From Apiosordaria backusii (Eukaryota > Ascomycota > Sordariomycetes > Sordariales > Lasiosphaeriaceae): a DNA stretch of 64,000 nt. Both the position numbers and the translations under genes were made by a program. How positions within the stretch are numbered: the first letter of the stretch is position 1; each line of letters starts with the position of its first letter. The notes beneath the pieces were generated by a model that did not search any database, was not told where the DNA came from, and was given only the letters and a program-made list of their open reading frames with translations. Location: NCBI GenBank assembly GCA_030549205.1, contig JAUKTV010000021.1, forward strand, positions 62,001-126,000, given 5' to 3'. This document shows, piece after piece, positions 60,771 to 64,000 of the stretch.

Positions 60771-61286
60771 TTTGATCTTGAAAAGATGGACGTGAACAAA
60801 GCAACAGGTTGAATGTGTGGGATCTTGATTTCTAATCTTTCACCAGGCTGATGAATGATGATGGGAGAAGATTGAGTTACACTCGAGGCCTTCCATTTGA
60901 GTCTCGGACGTCCACCGATTGCGTTATCAAGGCAATACGCCGCCTCGGACGTCCACCGATTGCGTTAAGGCAATACGCCGCCTCGGACGTCCACCGATTG
61001 CGTTATCAAGGCAATACGCCGCCTCGGGTGGTTTATGGTGGGGTCAATGGCAGAAGTGGAGCATTGTCCCGACTCAGCAGTTGGGGATCCAGGAATCACA
61101 CGAACTGAACGCCCCTGGCCTCTCCCATTCAGCGCCCCAAGGCGATTCGTCATGTCGTACCTTACTCCTTGCGCAGACGCGAATTCCACACTGCAGTTGT
61201 ATCCGACGTGTCAGACACACTTGGTGGCACCAACTACTTACTGCCTGTTGATGCAATTTATTCTTTCCGCGACTCCCGGTGAGCCC
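60771..61286. other. Intergenic with tandem repeat
   Basis: This 516-bp gap lies between the lipid-kinase start and the trm1 stop. It holds a three-copy 41-bp tandem repeat (listed separately) and no supported gene. Confidence 0.6.
60903..61022. repeat. 41-bp minisatellite, three copies
   Basis: Units begin CTCGGACGTCCACCGATTGC at 60903, 60944 and 60982. The first and third are 41 bp; the middle one is 38 bp, lacking TCA after GTTA. A partial fourth (CTCGG) follows at 61023. The copies are otherwise identical. They lie about 130 bp upstream of the lipid-kinase start codon. Confidence 0.96.
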
Positions 61287-63395
61287 TCACTTTCCAGTCG
61301 CTCGGCTCATTGGGCCCCAGTTCTCTTTCGGATTCATTTGGTACCGCACAAGCTTTTGCTTGGTCTCCTCACGGCCCAGCTCCTCGTCAAAGACCACCTC
61401 TGATATCTTGGCAACTGCCTCGTCCCCCTTTGGCGCCTCGATCGTATCCTGCTTCTGCCCCAGACGCAAAAGTCGCCAGGCAAGGCTTCCTTCCTTGATA
61501 TTGGCTTCCTTAACAGGAGCCTTCTGGCGGACCCATTCTCGGAAAACATGAAAGATAACAGACCATGGCGCATCGGTCTTGATGCTGCCCGCCTTGCAAT
61601 GGCTACGGGTAACGCGATACCCGAGACCTTTGAGGGCGCCCTTCAAATCTGCTTCTGGGGGACTTTGGCAGTTCATAAGCCCTGCCACCTGGGCCGGATA
61701 GAAATAGAAAGGGTAGGGGTCAATGGCGGCCAGTTCCGCCTCCGTGACTTTCTTCTTGACCAGCTTGCCCTCTTTGCCGCTCTCCTTTCGAGCCTCGACT
61801 TCTCGAGGGGATGGCAAGAACTCCTCAAGTGCTGTGTAAAGCATACCCTTCACTCTAGGGAGAGTCCCATAGATTTCGGATGAGGCCTCGTTCGCCTCGT
61901 CGATGACCTTTTGAACGAATTCAGGATCATGGATCCGGCCTGCATACATCGGCCCTGCAAGATGGGTAACCGAACCGCAGTGCTCGCAAAGGGGTGGTGC
62001 TGTGGGCGCCTTGGTGAAGCCGTGCTTGTAGAATATTCCACTACCCTTCTTGTTCGGTGCCGGTTTATTCTTCATGAGGAGCTGGGTCGTCCAGGCACCG
62101 CACCCGCCACCACAGCTGTAGACCACCATATTCTTGCCTCCTTGGAATTTGACCATGGCCGGCGACCTCGTAACACGAACAAACACTCTCATGTAATAGT
62201 CAACCGATAATGAGAGGAGCGGCTCGATTGCGAGGCCGTACTTGGCAGCGGCGGTCTCGATAGAATGCAGCACGATACGAAGACCTACTTCGTGACTATA
62301 CCAGCCCTTTACCGGAACGCCGCCGTATAGCGCATAGCATTTCTCGGGATAACCGTTGGAAGCCCAGACACCGGAGTCCGTGCAGGTGACGCAAAGAAGA
62401 CCGCCATCGTCCCTGATAGCTTGTACAGCGGCATCAAGGAAGGGAGCAGCGCTTCCATAAGGGTCAAGGTCGATAACGTCGTACTTATCGGTGGCAACGA
62501 CTGCCTTGCCGGTGCGCCCACTGCGTTTACGCAGCTCCTTTACAACCACCGAGTACATATGGGCTAGCGCATCGTCGTGAGAAACATGAATCTTGTCAAC
62601 CAGCCCGTTGTGGATGGCATTGCGCTGGATAGACTCGGTGGCCACCTTCAGAAGGTCATTGGACGTTACTTTCGTGAGAAATGGGATTTCGTGAGCATAT
62701 CGCAAAGCGCGGAGACCGCTGGCGGACAAAGCGTCCAATATTGTGAATTCCAAGCCAGAGCTCCTTGTCTCCTTCGCGGCCTCCACACCGTTGCTTGCTG
62801 GGGCTACCGACTCATTTTCTTCTTCAGGGATTGCTGGCTGAGGTTCCCTCGCATCTGGCATCTCGGTATCTGTGGGCGCAGCTGCGGCTTCGACAACAGC
62901 TTCCTCGGGGGCGTCCTCGTCAAGTTTGGGTGACTTTGCAGGCCGCTCGCTCTGTGCCTGCTCCTTTCGTTTCCTTTTCTTCTCAGCAAACTTGCCGCTC
63001 CTTGCCTCGCTTGCCGCTTGCTTCTGTTGCATCTTTTCTTTTCCATACGCCCTCAGGGTGAGGACTGTCAAGTCTCGGTTGAATTGTTGGATTGGGTTGT
63101 AAAAGACCTGCTGCACTTCCTGGCCATCCTTGGCATCTTTCTGTTCTGGGACTAAGATATGGGCAAGTCCTTCTTTGACCGTGGTATATATCACATTTTC
63201 GTGCTTGATTCTCTGACCGTTGGCCGGCGTGGCATCGAGTCCCGGAAGTTCGTCGTCGGACATGGCGCGAAGAACACTGTGGGTGCGTTTCGACTGGTAG
63301 ATAGCTGCGATGTAGAGGAGACGGTCTGGTCGTCGCGGTCTGCTCAAATTTGCGACAATTGGTCGATAGAAAATTGAGGATAGGCTCATGTGCAT
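61287..63395 (-). CDS. trm1: tRNA (guanine26-N2)-dimethyltransferase Trm1
   Basis: A single exon; from the first in-frame ATG (63395) the protein is 702 residues. The Trm1 fold is clear. N-terminal KEGLAHILVP and VFYNPIQQFNRDLTVLTL come first, then SAM-binding LDALSASGLRALRYA (about 220-234) and catalytic IDLDPYGSAAPFLDAAV (about 308-324). VTCTDSGVW follows, with Cys pairs CGGGCG and CEHCG of the zinc site and FPYxFYF-like DPYPFYFYPAQ near the end. The enzyme makes m2,2G26 in nuclear and mitochondrial tRNAs. Residues 1-44 are basic and hydroxylated like a mitochondrial presequence. A second ATG (63263, MSDDELPGLD) would give a form without it, as yeast Trm1 does by alternative starts. A charged low-complexity insert (about 125-212) with KKRKRK, a probable nuclear signal, explains the length above yeast's 570. 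Confidence 0.95.
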   Translation of the reverse strand: MHMSLSSIFYRPIVANLSRPRRPDRLLYIAAIYQSKRTHSVLRAMSDDELPGLDATPANGQRIKHENVIYTTVKEGLAHILVPEQKDAKDGQEVQQVFYNPIQQFNRDLTVLTLRAYGKEKMQQKQAASEARSGKFAEKKRKRKEQAQSERPAKSPKLDEDAPEEAVVEAAAAPTDTEMPDAREPQPAIPEEENESVAPASNGVEAAKETRSSGLEFTILDALSASGLRALRYAHEIPFLTKVTSNDLLKVATESIQRNAIHNGLVDKIHVSHDDALAHMYSVVVKELRKRSGRTGKAVVATDKYDVIDLDPYGSAAPFLDAAVQAIRDDGGLLCVTCTDSGVWASNGYPEKCYALYGGVPVKGWYSHEVGLRIVLHSIETAAAKYGLAIEPLLSLSVDYYMRVFVRVTRSPAMVKFQGGKNMVVYSCGGGCGAWTTQLLMKNKPAPNKKGSGIFYKHGFTKAPTAPPLCEHCGSVTHLAGPMYAGRIHDPEFVQKVIDEANEASSEIYGTLPRVKGMLYTALEEFLPSPREVEARKESGKEGKLVKKKVTEAELAAIDPYPFYFYPAQVAGLMNCQSPPEADLKGALKGLGYRVTRSHCKAGSIKTDAPWSVIFHVFREWVRQKAPVKEANIKEGSLAWRLLRLGQKQDTIEAPKGDEAVAKISEVVFDEELGREETKQKLVRYQMNPKENWGPMSRATGK

Positions 63396-64000
63396 TTGTG
63401 ACAAGTTACTGCCATGTAAGTCGCAAGCGGATCTGTCAATTCTGGTGACGAGAGGGACTTGCTTGAACCCTGGAGCACCAACATTTTTTGTGATTCTGCC
63501 AGGCGGTGAGCCATCCCACCTTGACACCAAGCTTCACCCCACTTTCCCCTTTCTGGTCAGCCATCAAGGTTCTTTCCTTCCATCATCACATGGTAACCAA
63601 GGTAGCCAGAAGGTTTGCTATCTTCGAAGATAAGACTCGATGGTTTCAGTTTCAACAAGATAATTCTCTAACTGGAAATGGAACGGAGTTGTGGTACATG
63701 TTTCAGCCTGCCTCGTCAGATCAGATCATGCAAAAATGATGTTCTCGCAACTACTACCTGGTACTTCCACCAACTGGCAACTGCTTCTCGAAGAGCTCCA
63801 CAATCCAACCATTGTCTAAGAGAGAGAAGGAGCTGCTCTGGGCCAGGGCGCTTCCAAGCTACGATCTTTCCTTTTCAGTCTGAATTCCTATCAGCGGCCC
63901 CGAGGTGAAGGATGGTTCATCCTCAGCTCTTTCCTTTCTTTGGTCCCGTCGCCAAACAGCCCGTTCGTCAATTCTGGCTTGCCCAATGCTCCTGAGCAAA
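63396..64000. other. Intergenic, upstream of trm1
   Basis: This stretch contains the trm1 promoter and then C/T-rich sequence to the window edge. The trm1 reading frame stays open upstream to 63530 but has no ATG there. No other gene is supported. Confidence 0.5.

Noticed and set aside
1..64000. CRISPR arrays, operons, ribosome-binding sites, insertion sequences
   Set aside because: The DNA is clearly fungal nuclear; no regularly spaced repeats, transposase genes or terminal inverted repeats were seen.

Overview
The window looks like nuclear DNA of a filamentous ascomycete, most probably a Sordariomycete of the Sordariales type. The reasons are protein genes with short 50-140 bp introns carrying CTAAC/CTGAC branch sites, a dispersed 5S rRNA gene, scattered single tRNA genes (three of five with introns), and a close homologue of the Neurospora regulator VIB-1. 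I cannot name the species from the sequence.

Layout. The left half (1-31.8 kb) is almost empty of protein genes: it has tRNA-His, a divergent 5S rRNA gene, tRNA-Arg, and one large gene, the vib-1 homologue (15979-17783, minus). That gene is flanked by a (GT)n microsatellite, a 20-base G tract and about 14 kb of apparently non-coding DNA. The many open frames there have no recognisable domain, overlap on both strands and often lack an ATG, so I did not call them.

The right half (31.8-64 kb) is gene-dense. In order it holds a conserved-looking protein with leucine-rich segments (+), tRNA-Cys, a BTB-bromodomain fusion protein (+), tim21 (-, with an apparent one-base frameshift), glo3-type ArfGAP (+, with a GC-AG intron), tRNA-Phe, a cysteine-rich GPI-anchor-type surface protein (+), an ABC-F ATPase (-), a five-exon 75-residue cysteine-pair protein (+), a broken cytochrome P450 (-), a Gcn5-type acetyltransferase with bromodomain (-), an MFS hexose transporter (-), tRNA-Val, a DAGK/sphingoid-kinase-like lipid kinase (-), a 41-bp tandem repeat, and trm1 (-).

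Function. These are mainly unrelated housekeeping genes (mitochondrial import, COPI transport, translation factors, tRNA modification, sugar uptake, lipid signalling), not a pathway cluster. Two genes are likely readers or writers of acetyl-lysine (BTB-bromodomain protein, Gcn5). The least explained items are the BTB-bromodomain protein, the five-exon cysteine protein, the divergent 5S gene and the gene-poor surroundings of vib-1. Exon boundaries were built by hand from splice signals and reading-frame continuity; no alignment was run.
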